Positions 29,666 through 37,958 of a stretch of DNA of 48,817 bases are shown here, one piece after another. A model generated the notes under the pieces. It did no database searches and had not been told where the DNA came from. It saw only the letters and a list, made by a program, of their open reading frames with translations. The position numbers were made by a program, and so were the translations under genes. The stretch's first letter is position 1; every line of letters starts with the position of its first letter. Source of the stretch: an uncultured Thermosynechococcus sp. (lineage in GTDB: Bacteria > Cyanobacteriota > Cyanobacteriia > Thermosynechococcales > Thermosynechococcaceae); contig NZ_CALJEM010000026.1 of the NCBI RefSeq assembly GCF_938074695.1, forward strand, positions 1 through 48,817. Direction: 5' to 3'.

Positions 29666-30904
29666 ATGCTGAACTGGCGCCGTTTTCTCTGGTTAAGTTG
29701 CCTTGCGGCTCTTTTGGGGATTTCCTGTGGCACCTCTTTTTCTTCTAACGCCACCGATGCCCTCGGCCAACAGATTGAGCAATTGCGCCAAGCGCCCCTC
29801 ATGGTCATGGTCGAGAACTCCCAAGGCCGCCCGATTCCCAATGCCCGCATCGAACTGGTGCAACAGCGCCATGCCTTCCCCTTTGGCGTTGCCCTCGATA
29901 CGCAGATGTTTCGCCCCAGTCCACCGCCGGCTGCCCCTTGGTACAAGCAGACAGCTCAGGAAAACTTCAATGCGGCTGTCCATGAAAATGCCCTCAAGTG
30001 GTACGAGTTGGAGCCAGAGCAGGGCAAGCTGGACTTTACCCTCGCTGACACCATCTATCGTTGGGCGCAAGCCCAGGGCTGGCCAATGCGCGGCCATACC
30101 CTCTTTTGGGAAGTGGAGCAGTTTAATCCCCCCTGGCTAAAAACCCTGCCACCAGAGCAATTGCGCGCAGCGGTGAAAAACCATGCCATTACGGTGTGTC
30201 GCCACTACCGCGGTCGCATCAATGAATTTGATGTCAACAATGAAATGCTCCATGGCAACTTTTTCCGCAGTCGCCTTGGTGAGGGTATTGTCAAGGAGAT
30301 GTTTGCATGGTGCCGTGAGGGGAATCCTGACGCGATTCTCTATGTCAATGACTACGGCATCATTGAGGGCGATCGCCTGAACGACTATGTAGAGCAGATT
30401 CGCAGTCTCTTGGCCCAAGGGGTTCCCCTAGGCGGGATTGGCATTCAAGCCCATCTGGAATCTCCCTTGGACGAGGCCAAAATGCAGCGTGCCCTCGACA
30501 CCCTTGCCCAGTTCAATCTGCCCTTGAAAATCACGGAAGTGAGTGTAAGTTTGGCCGACGAGCAGCAGCAGGCACAGACCCTGCGCCAAATTTACCGCAT
30601 TGGTTTTGCCCATCCCGCCGTGAAGGGAATTTTGCTCTGGGGCTTTTGGGCGGGGAACCATTGGCGCCCCCAAGCCGGACTCTATCGCCAAGACTTTTCC
30701 GCCAAGCCGGCAGCGATCGCCTACCGCAAACTCCTCTTTGAGGAGTGGTGGACAAAGGCAAATGGCCAAACGAATGCCCAGGGGCAATGGCAAGGACGGG
30801 GTTACCTAGGGCGCTATCGTTTGACAGTGACTGCCCAAGGCCAAACCCGCACCCAAGAGTTGGAACTGCCCCCAGGGGGGACAACGGTAACCGTGCGGCT
30901 GTGA
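29666..30904 (+). CDS. GH10 endo-beta-1,4-xylanase-like lipoprotein
   Basis: A 412-residue glycoside hydrolase family 10 protein. Residues 1-20 are a lipoprotein signal (RR, hydrophobic core, LLGIS before Cys21). An N-terminal beta domain (about 40-75) precedes the barrel. The acid/base is Glu193 in DVNNEMLHGN and the nucleophile Glu291 in LKITEVS; other GH10 landmarks are NALKWYELEP (the strand-3 block), RGHTLFW and GILLWGFW. A C-terminal beta extension (about 370-412) ends the protein. Location is probably the periplasm or outer membrane. The true substrate may be xylan or a different beta-glycan. It ends 2 bases from the convergent aldehyde dehydrogenase gene. Confidence 0.9.
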   Translation: MLNWRRFLWLSCLAALLGISCGTSFSSNATDALGQQIEQLRQAPLMVMVENSQGRPIPNARIELVQQRHAFPFGVALDTQMFRPSPPPAAPWYKQTAQENFNAAVHENALKWYELEPEQGKLDFTLADTIYRWAQAQGWPMRGHTLFWEVEQFNPPWLKTLPPEQLRAAVKNHAITVCRHYRGRINEFDVNNEMLHGNFFRSRLGEGIVKEMFAWCREGNPDAILYVNDYGIIEGDRLNDYVEQIRSLLAQGVPLGGIGIQAHLESPLDEAKMQRALDTLAQFNLPLKITEVSVSLADEQQQAQTLRQIYRIGFAHPAVKGILLWGFWAGNHWRPQAGLYRQDFSAKPAAIAYRKLLFEEWWTKANGQTNAQGQWQGRGYLGRYRLTVTAQGQTRTQELELPPGGTTVTVRL

Positions 30905-30906
30905 GC

Positions 30907-32556
30907 CTAGCCCTGCATCGCTGCTCGCAGGAGGGAAAGCCACGCCAAGGGACGACCCGTGTAAATGTCCATAACCGCCTTGGCCAGTTGGGGGAGGGTG
31001 CGGTGGCCATAGAACCAAGGGGGGGTCACCCCTAACTGGAAGGGAACGCGAATCACGGCCTTTGCCGGATAGTCAAACAGGAAACTGTTGTGCACTACTC
31101 CCACCCCAGAGCCGATGGCCGCCGGTGTATGGCCGGGAAAAGCCCCCCAAGGAGTACAGCCTAACCCATAGGCCAAGGAAACCCAGGCATTAATGGCAAT
31201 AGAGCCGTAGCGCAGTTGGGCGATCGCCTGCTCCAGCACCTCTGGATGGCCGGCCTCCGTGCGCGGGTCAATGATCACGCTACACCCCAAGGTTCCCCAG
31301 AGCCGCTCATTCACAAAGGGCACCGCCGTGGCCAGATAGGTCGCGGCATCGTTTACGGGCAGGGTCACCTCTGCCAACAGACCGCAAAAGACCTCCTCTT
31401 GGAAAATGCGGGGATTGGCGGTGGGGGTGAGGCTTGGAATCAGCGTCCAAGGGATCGTGCCCTCCACAGCAGGGCTGAGGACGATGGCTTGGGGATAGTC
31501 GGCCACAAAAGACCGGTAACGGGCGATCGCCCCCGGATAGTAGGCAGGGCGGGGCGGAATCTCTTGCAGTTGTGCCTTGAGGGCATTCAGGAATGCCTCC
31601 CGCTGCGGCCATCCTGCAGCCGTGACAAGGATTTGCGCCCCAATGCAGTTGAAGCTGGCGTTATGCACCAAGGCACTGGCCACCTGGCGGGCTTGGTACC
31701 TCAGTTCTGCCTCTGTCCATTCCCCAGGAACCATTAACAGGGGAGTAACATTGCCCAATTCCGCCGTGATGGGCTTAAGCAGTTTGCGCTGTTGGCGGGC
31801 TTTGCGAATCGCCTGCTCAGCTGCTGTTTCTCCCCAGACAAGGCGATTGTAGGTATGGTGGGAACCGGTGATGTGAATGTGCTGCGTCAACGGATGGTGG
31901 CAGAGGGCTTCCCCCATCGCAGCATCTCCCTCAACAATCTCAAGGAACCCCGCTTCAATCAGAGGCGCACAAATCTTGCGAAAACAGGCCGTCAAGGGAG
32001 CCAAGAGGGGATTCATCTTCAGCAGTGCCACGCGATTGGCCACCACCAGTTGATAGAGGGCATCCGCCAAGCACAACGATGTGATATTGCCGGCCCCTAG
32101 CACCACAGCAACTCCCGGTGGCGGTGGGTTCCGGTAGGCATTCCCCTGGCTAGGGGGTTGATTGGGTTGGATCCAAACTTCGGCTTTAACTCCAAACCAG
32201 AGTAAGCGCTCTTGCCAATTGCGCGGCAGAATCTCAGCAATGGCCTGACCGGTGGGAGTAGTTCGCCAGCGGGGCACTGGGGGGGCTGCCTCGTGACGGA
32301 GGGCATGGAGATAGTGATCCAGCTGGAGAATGAGTCCCAGAGGGCCTGTTGTCCACTCTTCCCCGGCCCAAACGCCTTGGGGATCAATGCCTTTGATTTG
32401 ACAGGCTAAGTGCACCCATTCTGCGGCGTGGCGACGGACAAGGGCTTTGATGGGTTCGAGGTAGGGAATCCGTTGACGGGGAGAGAGATTCTGCCAATCG
32501 CTGGCCTGCCGATGGAGGCGTTCGAGTTCGGGAATCGTTGCGGTTGAAAGGGTCAT
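30907..32556 (-). CDS. Aldehyde dehydrogenase family protein (atypical)
   Basis: About 549 residues. The catalytic Cys304 (ASFNCIGAQ) and general base Glu266 (ITAELGNVTPL) of the ALDH fold are present, as is a cofactor-binding VVLGAGNITSLCLADAL and a lysine block LLKMNP. The N-terminal 130 residues and the C-terminal 60 residues do not match ordinary ALDHs and the substrate is unknown; an acyl-CoA- or long-chain aldehyde-linked role is possible but unproven. ATG 32556 is preferred over a GTG at 32586; neither has a strong ribosome binding site. Divergent from sufC, convergent with the GH10 gene. Confidence 0.82.
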   Translation of the reverse strand: MTLSTATIPELERLHRQASDWQNLSPRQRIPYLEPIKALVRRHAAEWVHLACQIKGIDPQGVWAGEEWTTGPLGLILQLDHYLHALRHEAAPPVPRWRTTPTGQAIAEILPRNWQERLLWFGVKAEVWIQPNQPPSQGNAYRNPPPPGVAVVLGAGNITSLCLADALYQLVVANRVALLKMNPLLAPLTACFRKICAPLIEAGFLEIVEGDAAMGEALCHHPLTQHIHITGSHHTYNRLVWGETAAEQAIRKARQQRKLLKPITAELGNVTPLLMVPGEWTEAELRYQARQVASALVHNASFNCIGAQILVTAAGWPQREAFLNALKAQLQEIPPRPAYYPGAIARYRSFVADYPQAIVLSPAVEGTIPWTLIPSLTPTANPRIFQEEVFCGLLAEVTLPVNDAATYLATAVPFVNERLWGTLGCSVIIDPRTEAGHPEVLEQAIAQLRYGSIAINAWVSLAYGLGCTPWGAFPGHTPAAIGSGVGVVHNSFLFDYPAKAVIRVPFQLGVTPPWFYGHRTLPQLAKAVMDIYTGRPLAWLSLLRAAMQG

Positions 32557-32714
32557 AGCAGTTGGTTGCTTTGTTCCTGTAAGCACGGGGGGACAGCGGT
32601 GCCGGTTCTGGGCGTGCTGCTACTCTCAATACTCCTCTGCCAAGAAACTCAATCGCGATCGCCAGCCCGCTGCGCTACATTAAAAAATTATGAACGATGC
32701 AAGGGAGGTAAGGC

Positions 32715-33497
32715 GTGATTCGTCCCGACAGCGAAGTCATTTTAGAAGTTCGAGAACTGACGGCCAGTGTAGAGGACACCCCCATTCTCAAAGGCCTGAA
32801 CTTGACCATTCGCGCGGGAGAAATCCATGCCATCATGGGACCCAATGGCTCCGGCAAAAGCACCTTCTCCAAAATTCTCGCGGGTCATCCCGACTACACC
32901 GTAACGGGTGGCGAAGTACTTTACAAAGGCAAAAATCTCTTGGCATTGCCCCCTGAAGAGCGGGCGCGCGAAGGTGTCTTTTTGGCGTTTCAATACCCCC
33001 TTGAGATTCCAGGGGTGAGCAATCTTGACTTTTTGCGGGTGGCCTACAATGCCAAGCGTCAGCACCAAGGCCTCGATGAACTGGATGCCTTTGACTTTGA
33101 TGATCTGGTGCGGCAGAAAATTGAACTGGTGAAATTAGATGAGGGCTTCCTCAATCGCGGGGTAAATGAGGGCTTCTCCGGCGGTGAGAAAAAGCGTAAC
33201 GAAATTCTGCAAATGGCACTCTTGGAGCCAACCCTTGCCATCCTCGATGAAACGGACTCTGGCTTGGATATTGATGCGCTGCGGATTGTGGCCAATGGCG
33301 TTAATCAATTGAGCCGCCCCGATAACTGTATTCTCCTGATTACCCACTATCAGCGGCTGCTGGATTACATCGTGCCCGACTATGTGCACGTTATGGAGGG
33401 GGGACGGATTATCCTCACCGGGACGAAGGAACTGGCGTTGGAACTGGAAGCGCGGGGCTATGACTGGGTGCGCGAAGAGGAGGTTGCTACACCATGA
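32715..33497 (+). CDS. sufC: Fe-S cluster assembly ATPase SufC
   Basis: The ABC-type ATPase of the SufBCD scaffold that builds iron-sulfur clusters. 260 residues. Walker A is [10 protein letters not shown] (41-50), the signature [13 protein letters not shown], and Walker [13 protein letters not shown]. The start is GTG 32715, with GGGAGGT at 32702-32708; an ATG at 32690 is out of frame. Its TGA overlaps the sufD ATG (ATGA at 33494-33497). sufB and sufS are not in the window. Confidence 0.96.
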   Translation: MIRPDSEVILEVRELTASVEDTPILKGLNLTIRAGEIHAIMGPNGSGKSTFSKILAGHPDYTVTGGEVLYKGKNLLALPPEERAREGVFLAFQYPLEIPGVSNLDFLRVAYNAKRQHQGLDELDAFDFDDLVRQKIELVKLDEGFLNRGVNEGFSGGEKKRNEILQMALLEPTLAILDETDSGLDIDALRIVANGVNQLSRPDNCILLITHYQRLLDYIVPDYVHVMEGGRIILTGTKELALELEARGYDWVREEEVATP

Positions 33498-34780
33498 CAA
33501 TTACGGTCAACGCCAATTCCGATCAAGCGGATCTGCCCAAAGCTAGTCGCGCCAATGAACTCAATGATCTGTTGACCTTAGCACCGCCGCCGCGCCACGC
33601 TGAGCTGGAACCTTTACGCCAAGCCGCCCGCGATCGCCTCCATGAGCAAACGTTACCTACCCCCCGCGATGAGGACTGGCGCTTTACGGATTTAGGGGCT
33701 TTGCGCAGGCGCTCGTTCCAAGCTCCTATTGCCCCTCTCCATCCAGAAATTGTTGCCGAAGTAGGGCATCTGTTGGGTGAGCGCAGTTTTCCCACTGTTG
33801 CCCAAATTGTCCTGATTGACGGCTATTTCTGTGGGGAACTTTCCCGCGTGAATGCCACTGGAGTTGAGTTATTGCCCCCTTCAATGCCAGCGATCGCCCC
33901 CGCGGAGATTTTTAGCGATCTCAACAGCGCTATGCTGGCGGATCGGGTTTGTCTGCGCCTAACGGGACACTTGGCTGAACCTGTGGAAGTGTTTTTTGTC
34001 AGTAGTCGGCAGCAGCAGAGTGTTGTTTCACCGCGCCTTTCCATTGAAGTGGCAGCCCAGGGCCAAACTACCCTGGTTGAGCACTTTTTGTCTCTAACGG
34101 GCGATCAACAGTTTACCAATAGTGTCACGGAACTTTCCCTAGGTACCAGTGCCCATCTGCGCCATGTACGGATTCAACACCAATCACCCACAGCGATTCA
34201 CATTGGCTGTACGACAGTTTGCCAAGCCCAAGACAGTCACTACGAAGGACACGCCATTGATTTGGGGGGATGCCTGAGCCGCCACAATTGGCAGGTGCAG
34301 ATCTACGGCAGTGGTAGCCAGACAATCCTAAAGGGACTGGCGATCGCCAGGGACAGTCAAATTATGGACACCCACTCGGCAGTGTTCTTTAATGCGCCCC
34401 ACAGCAGGAGTGAACAAATTCACAAGTGCATCGTTGGCGATCGCGCCCACGGCATCTTTAATGGCCGCGTAGTTGTGCCTCAAGTGGCGCAACTGACAGA
34501 TGCCAAGCAACTCAGTCGCACGCTGCTGCTTTCCGACAAAGCCCGTGTGGATACCAAACCGCAACTGGAAATTGTTGCCGACAATGTCAAGTGCTCCCAC
34601 GGTGCCACCGTTAGTCAACCGGCGGCCGATGAGCTGTTTTACCTCCGCAGTCGCGGGTTAGATGAGCAGGAAGCTAAGACCCTCATTGTCAAAGCCTTTG
34701 CCCTTGAGCAGCTAACGGGTATTGAGCCGCAGATTCTGCGACAGGAGTTAGAAGGAGTACTATTAGCCAAATTACATTGA
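33494..34780 (+). CDS. sufD: Fe-S cluster assembly protein SufD
   Basis: A 428-residue SufD scaffold subunit that pairs with SufB and SufC. The C-terminal beta-helix block is recognisable: [24 protein letters not shown], then [22 protein letters not shown] (family core). Start overlaps the sufC stop by four bases, implying coupled translation and matched amounts. The N-terminal 90 residues contain the [14 protein letters not shown] block typical of the family. Confidence 0.95.
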   Translation: MTITVNANSDQADLPKASRANELNDLLTLAPPPRHAELEPLRQAARDRLHEQTLPTPRDEDWRFTDLGALRRRSFQAPIAPLHPEIVAEVGHLLGERSFPTVAQIVLIDGYFCGELSRVNATGVELLPPSMPAIAPAEIFSDLNSAMLADRVCLRLTGHLAEPVEVFFVSSRQQQSVVSPRLSIEVAAQGQTTLVEHFLSLTGDQQFTNSVTELSLGTSAHLRHVRIQHQSPTAIHIGCTTVCQAQDSHYEGHAIDLGGCLSRHNWQVQIYGSGSQTILKGLAIARDSQIMDTHSAVFFNAPHSRSEQIHKCIVGDRAHGIFNGRVVVPQVAQLTDAKQLSRTLLLSDKARVDTKPQLEIVADNVKCSHGATVSQPAADELFYLRSRGLDEQEAKTLIVKAFALEQLTGIEPQILRQELEGVLLAKLH

Positions 34781-35002
34781 GTCTGCCGCAGCAGCACTCT
34801 TGCACCGCCCTGCGAAAAGCATATTCACTCCAGTCCAACGGAGGACGCCGACCCCTGTCCCCAACAGCAAGACATACGGCGGTCTTAGGGGGCGTCCTAG
34901 AAATCCCCCTTGGTGGAGCATCATTAAAATATCGGCCACCTCTTTGGGCAGGCCTAGGTAATAGTAACCAATATGGAATAGCACACCTGTGGCCGCAGTC
35001 AT
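34772..35002 (-). pseudogene. Fragment of a PepSY-associated membrane protein (or short gene)
   Basis: A 76-codon frame, starting at ATG 35002, reads TAATGVLFHIGYYYLGLPK followed by DILMMLHQGGFLGR and a second membrane segment LLLGTGVGVLRWTGVNML. This two-helix pattern with a HQG between resembles PepSY-associated TM proteins of cyanobacteria. The N-terminal helix is truncated: an in-frame stop lies two codons upstream of the ATG, and no ribosome binding site is visible. The stop overlaps the last codons of sufD by 9 bases. It may be a short real gene, but a decayed remnant is likelier. Confidence 0.4.
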
Positions 35003-35075
35003 GACCTAGGGCGCGGCAAGCCTCGCCGTACCACTGCGCGAGAGCAAGCTAACAGGCCGGGGAGGATGTCAAAGG

Positions 35076-37364
35076 TTACTCACGGGACACTGAGTTTTGC
35101 AATTCAGTTCGCAGTTGCAAGGAAGCAGCCACCATATTTTTCAAAGCAGGGATGACTTCTTCCCAGCGGCGGGTTTTCAGGCCACAGTCGGGGTTGACCC
35201 AAATTTGCGCCGCCGGCAGATGTTCTAAAGCAGTTTTGAGCTGGCGGACGACTTGCTCCACAGTGGGTACAGCGGGACTGTGAACGTCATAGACACCGTT
35301 CCCCACTTGGTGGCGATAGCCCGCATCGGTAATTTCAAAGAGGGTTTCGTTGTTACTGCGGCTATTCTCAATTGAGAGGACATCGGCATCTAGACGCTCA
35401 ATGTGTTCGATAATGTCTCCAAATTCCGAGTAGCACATGTGGGTGTGGATTTGGGTCTGCGGCTGCGCACCTCCTGCTGCCAAGCGAAAGGCATCCACTG
35501 CCCAACTGAGATAGTCTGACCAACGTTCAGTCTTGAGGGGGAGGCCTTCTCGCAGGGCCGGCTCGTCAATCTGGATGATTTTGGCGCCGGCTGCCTCTAA
35601 ATCTGCAACTTCTTGGCGCAAAGCTAGGGCAATCTGAAAGGCTTGCTCTTGGCGGGGCAGATCACAGCGGGGGAATGACCAGTTGAGCATGGTCACTGGG
35701 CCTGTGAGCATCCCCTTGACCGGCTTGCCCGTGAGGGACTGGGCTACTTTGAATTCCCGCAGCGTCATGGGTTGAGGACGGAAGATGTCGCCGTAGATAA
35801 TGGGGGGGCGCACACAGCGACTGCCGTAGCTTTGCACCCAGCCGTGCTCCGTCAAAGCAAAGCCGCTTAACTGCTGGGCAAAGAATTCCACCATGTCGGT
35901 GCGCTCAAATTCGCCGTGGACAAGGACATCAAGGTTAGCCTCCTCCTGAAGGCGAATACATTTGGCAATCTCGGCGTCAATGGCTGCCTCATAGGCCGCT
36001 TGGGAAATTTCTCCCCGCTTGAGTTTAACCCGCAGTTGGCGCACCTCCGCCGTCTGGGGAAAAGACCCAATTGTTGTGGTGGGCAGCAGGGGCAGTTGAA
36101 TTTGTTGTTTTCGCCGTTCTTCATAGGGCAAAGAGCGCTCAAAATCCTTGGCGGTGAGTGCCTTGAGCTGGCTTTGAACCGTGGAGTTGGCGGGGCTAAA
36201 AGCGGAGAATGCAGTCCATTGGTTTGCCCGTTGCTGGAGAGCGTCAACAGCACCGGCTTGTCCTTTTAGATAATCCGCCAGCAAGCGCACCTCCTCGAGT
36301 TTTTGCTCGGCAAAACTGAGCACCCGGCGCAGGGGGGCGGCTAGCTTGGTTTCTCGGCGGACGTCGTAGGGGACAAATTGGAGGGAGGCGGAGGGCTGTA
36401 ATTGGATTTGTGAGGTGACTTGGAGAATAGCCTCTAGGGTGGTCAAAACCGACTGGGGCTGCAAAGCCCAGACATTGCGGGCATCCACTATGCCTACGCC
36501 GAGGGTTTTGTCCGGCGGAAAGCCGTGCTGCTGTAGCAGGGCTAAATTGGTGCCACGGGTAAAGTCTAAGCTCAGACTGGCTACAGGCAAGCGCACTGCC
36601 CAGGGATAGGCGGCGCCGAGGTCATCGAAGTAGGTCACCAGATGCAGGGGCAGACCCACGGCACTCAATTGCTGATACAGACGTTCATAGAGGGATTGAA
36701 AATTCACCGCGTCGCTAAGAACCAGCGCTGGCTCATGGAATTGAACTCCCTTCACACCTAAGGATTGCAGGGTTTCTAGAAGAGCTTGGTAGCGATCGCC
36801 CAACTGGGCTGCCGCCTGCTCTAGGGGGATGGATAGGCGACTTAGGCGCAGAAAAGTGACCGGGCCAATGACAATGGGGCGAGCCGAATCCCCCAACAAC
36901 TGCTGCGCCTGCTGCACTGTGGCAACAAAATCGCTAAAATCTGGCTCTTGCCAGCGATCGCCCACCTCAGGCACCAAGTAGTGGTAGTTGGTATCAAACC
37001 ACTTTGTCATCTCCAGAGCCGGTATTCCCTCGTAACCGCGTGCCATGGCAAAGTAGCGCTCCCAGCCACTCAAGGCGGCAAAGCGCTCCGGCACAATGCC
37101 CAGCCGCAGACTCCAGTCCAGCATTGGGTCGTAGAGGCTCATGTCCCCAACGCCAATGTAGTCAATGCCCGCCGCCCGTTGAGTGTTCCAGTTTTCCTGG
37201 GCAATCATCTCTGCGGTTTGTTGCAGCCTATCTATCTCTAACTGACCCTGCCAGTAGGCCTCTAGGGCTTTTTTCAGTTCGCGGTTACGGCCAATGCGGG
37301 GAAAGCCAACCGTTGCCGTTGGCACAGATAGGCAGACTGTTGGTGCAGATAGGGGCTTGCTCAT
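35076..37364 (-). CDS. metE: Cobalamin-independent methionine synthase
   Basis: 5-methyltetrahydropteroyltriglutamate-homocysteine methyltransferase, 762 residues, which makes methionine without B12. The two barrel halves are present; the C-terminal zinc site shows HTHMCYSEF with its His and Cys, a glutamate in IEN SR-type block (SIENSRSN), and the second Cys in NPDCGLKTR. A GAGGAC sequence 9 bases upstream is the ribosome binding site. The gene is preceded by a cobalamin riboswitch and a leader of about 430 bases, so expression should fall when B12 is available. Confidence 0.97.
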   Translation of the reverse strand: MSKPLSAPTVCLSVPTATVGFPRIGRNRELKKALEAYWQGQLEIDRLQQTAEMIAQENWNTQRAAGIDYIGVGDMSLYDPMLDWSLRLGIVPERFAALSGWERYFAMARGYEGIPALEMTKWFDTNYHYLVPEVGDRWQEPDFSDFVATVQQAQQLLGDSARPIVIGPVTFLRLSRLSIPLEQAAAQLGDRYQALLETLQSLGVKGVQFHEPALVLSDAVNFQSLYERLYQQLSAVGLPLHLVTYFDDLGAAYPWAVRLPVASLSLDFTRGTNLALLQQHGFPPDKTLGVGIVDARNVWALQPQSVLTTLEAILQVTSQIQLQPSASLQFVPYDVRRETKLAAPLRRVLSFAEQKLEEVRLLADYLKGQAGAVDALQQRANQWTAFSAFSPANSTVQSQLKALTAKDFERSLPYEERRKQQIQLPLLPTTTIGSFPQTAEVRQLRVKLKRGEISQAAYEAAIDAEIAKCIRLQEEANLDVLVHGEFERTDMVEFFAQQLSGFALTEHGWVQSYGSRCVRPPIIYGDIFRPQPMTLREFKVAQSLTGKPVKGMLTGPVTMLNWSFPRCDLPRQEQAFQIALALRQEVADLEAAGAKIIQIDEPALREGLPLKTERWSDYLSWAVDAFRLAAGGAQPQTQIHTHMCYSEFGDIIEHIERLDADVLSIENSRSNNETLFEITDAGYRHQVGNGVYDVHSPAVPTVEQVVRQLKTALEHLPAAQIWVNPDCGLKTRRWEEVIPALKNMVAASLQLRTELQNSVSRE

Positions 37365-37423
37365 AGATTGTTGTCCTCTTGTGGTCTTCTAGGAATGGCT
37401 CTCAATTGCTCAAATGGGGTGCT

Positions 37424-37443
37424 GCCGTCTAGGGCAAGACGGC
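37424..37443 (-). promoter_or_regulatory. Hairpin in the metE leader (possible expression platform)
   Basis: GCCGTCT and AGACGGC pair with a 6-base loop, about 60 bases upstream of the metE start. A second hairpin AATGGC/GCCATT lies at 37483-37498. Neither is followed by a T run, so if they belong to the riboswitch switch, control may act on translation or through pairings I cannot see by eye. Confidence 0.35.
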
Positions 37444-37669
37444 TAGGAAATATTCGGAAACCAAAGACTGTGCTTCCCTCGGAATGGCTCACGCCATTGG
37501 GGAAACTGGGGCTAGAGTTCTCTAGAGGGTTTTACAAAATTCCTTGGAGATGAGGGGGTGCGATCGCCCTTGTCCTGTGCCCTGACAAATCAATGCTCTG
37601 GCCGAGAGAGTATAGATACACCGGAAAATTGCTATTCATCCGTACCTCGCAGATGAAGTAAAAGGTGGA

Positions 37670-37800
37670 CTATCACCTTCTGGCGGGCATCCTGACTGAG
37701 AAGAGGAGCCTCTTCATCACAGTTGCGGGACAGCGTCGGATTTGCACCGAACTTTCCCCCTTGCGTTTGTCGGCTGCTCCCCGACAAAACCAGAATTAGA
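37670..37800 (-). ncRNA. Cobalamin (adenosylcobalamin) riboswitch upstream of metE
   Basis: On the minus strand the conserved core is clear: GGGGGAAAGTTCGGTG, then CAAATCCGACGCTGTCCCGC and AACTGTGA, an extension hairpin GAAGAGGCTCCTCTTC, and the B12-box AGTCAGGATGCCCGCC. Closing helix P1 is formed by TTCTGG (37795-37790) and CCAGAA (37683-37678). The order and spacing match the Rfam cobalamin class. It is placed right after a promoter and about 310 bases ahead of metE, the textbook target of such switches. Confidence 0.95.
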
Positions 37801-37803
37801 TAG

Positions 37804-37831
37804 AGTGTAGCACACGACCCACCTGTCCCAA
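37804..37831 (-). promoter_or_regulatory. Promoter of the riboswitch-metE transcript
   Basis: Minus-strand TTGGGA (37831-37826) and TACACT (37809-37804) with a 16-base spacer. The predicted start near 37797 lies directly at the 5' arm of riboswitch helix P1, which supports the call. Confidence 0.6.
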
Positions 37832-37958
37832 TGGTGCAAGGGGAACTCCATTGACCGGGCCTTACAGGTACCACTGGCCATCTTCAAGGAATACCCCCGC
37901 GGCTCCAGTTTTTCCCTAAGGCGGGCAGCTACCCTTTGAAATCAGTCGGGAAACCTTT

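Larger units (their letters stand above)
37365..37958. other. Gene-free region between glcE and metE
   Basis: This 594-base stretch holds the metE promoter, the cobalamin riboswitch and the long leader described above. The remaining part next to glcE (37832-37958) shows no reading frame I can support, and no obvious terminator for glcE. Confidence 0.7.

Noticed and set aside
32690-32956. Plus-strand frame of 88 codons starting at ATG 32690
   Set aside because: It overlaps the start of sufC in another frame; sufC has the ribosome binding site and the conserved sequence.
37632-37874. Minus-strand frame of 80 codons upstream of metE
   Set aside because: It lies across the cobalamin riboswitch; the base pattern is explained by RNA structure and the peptide has no protein-like features.
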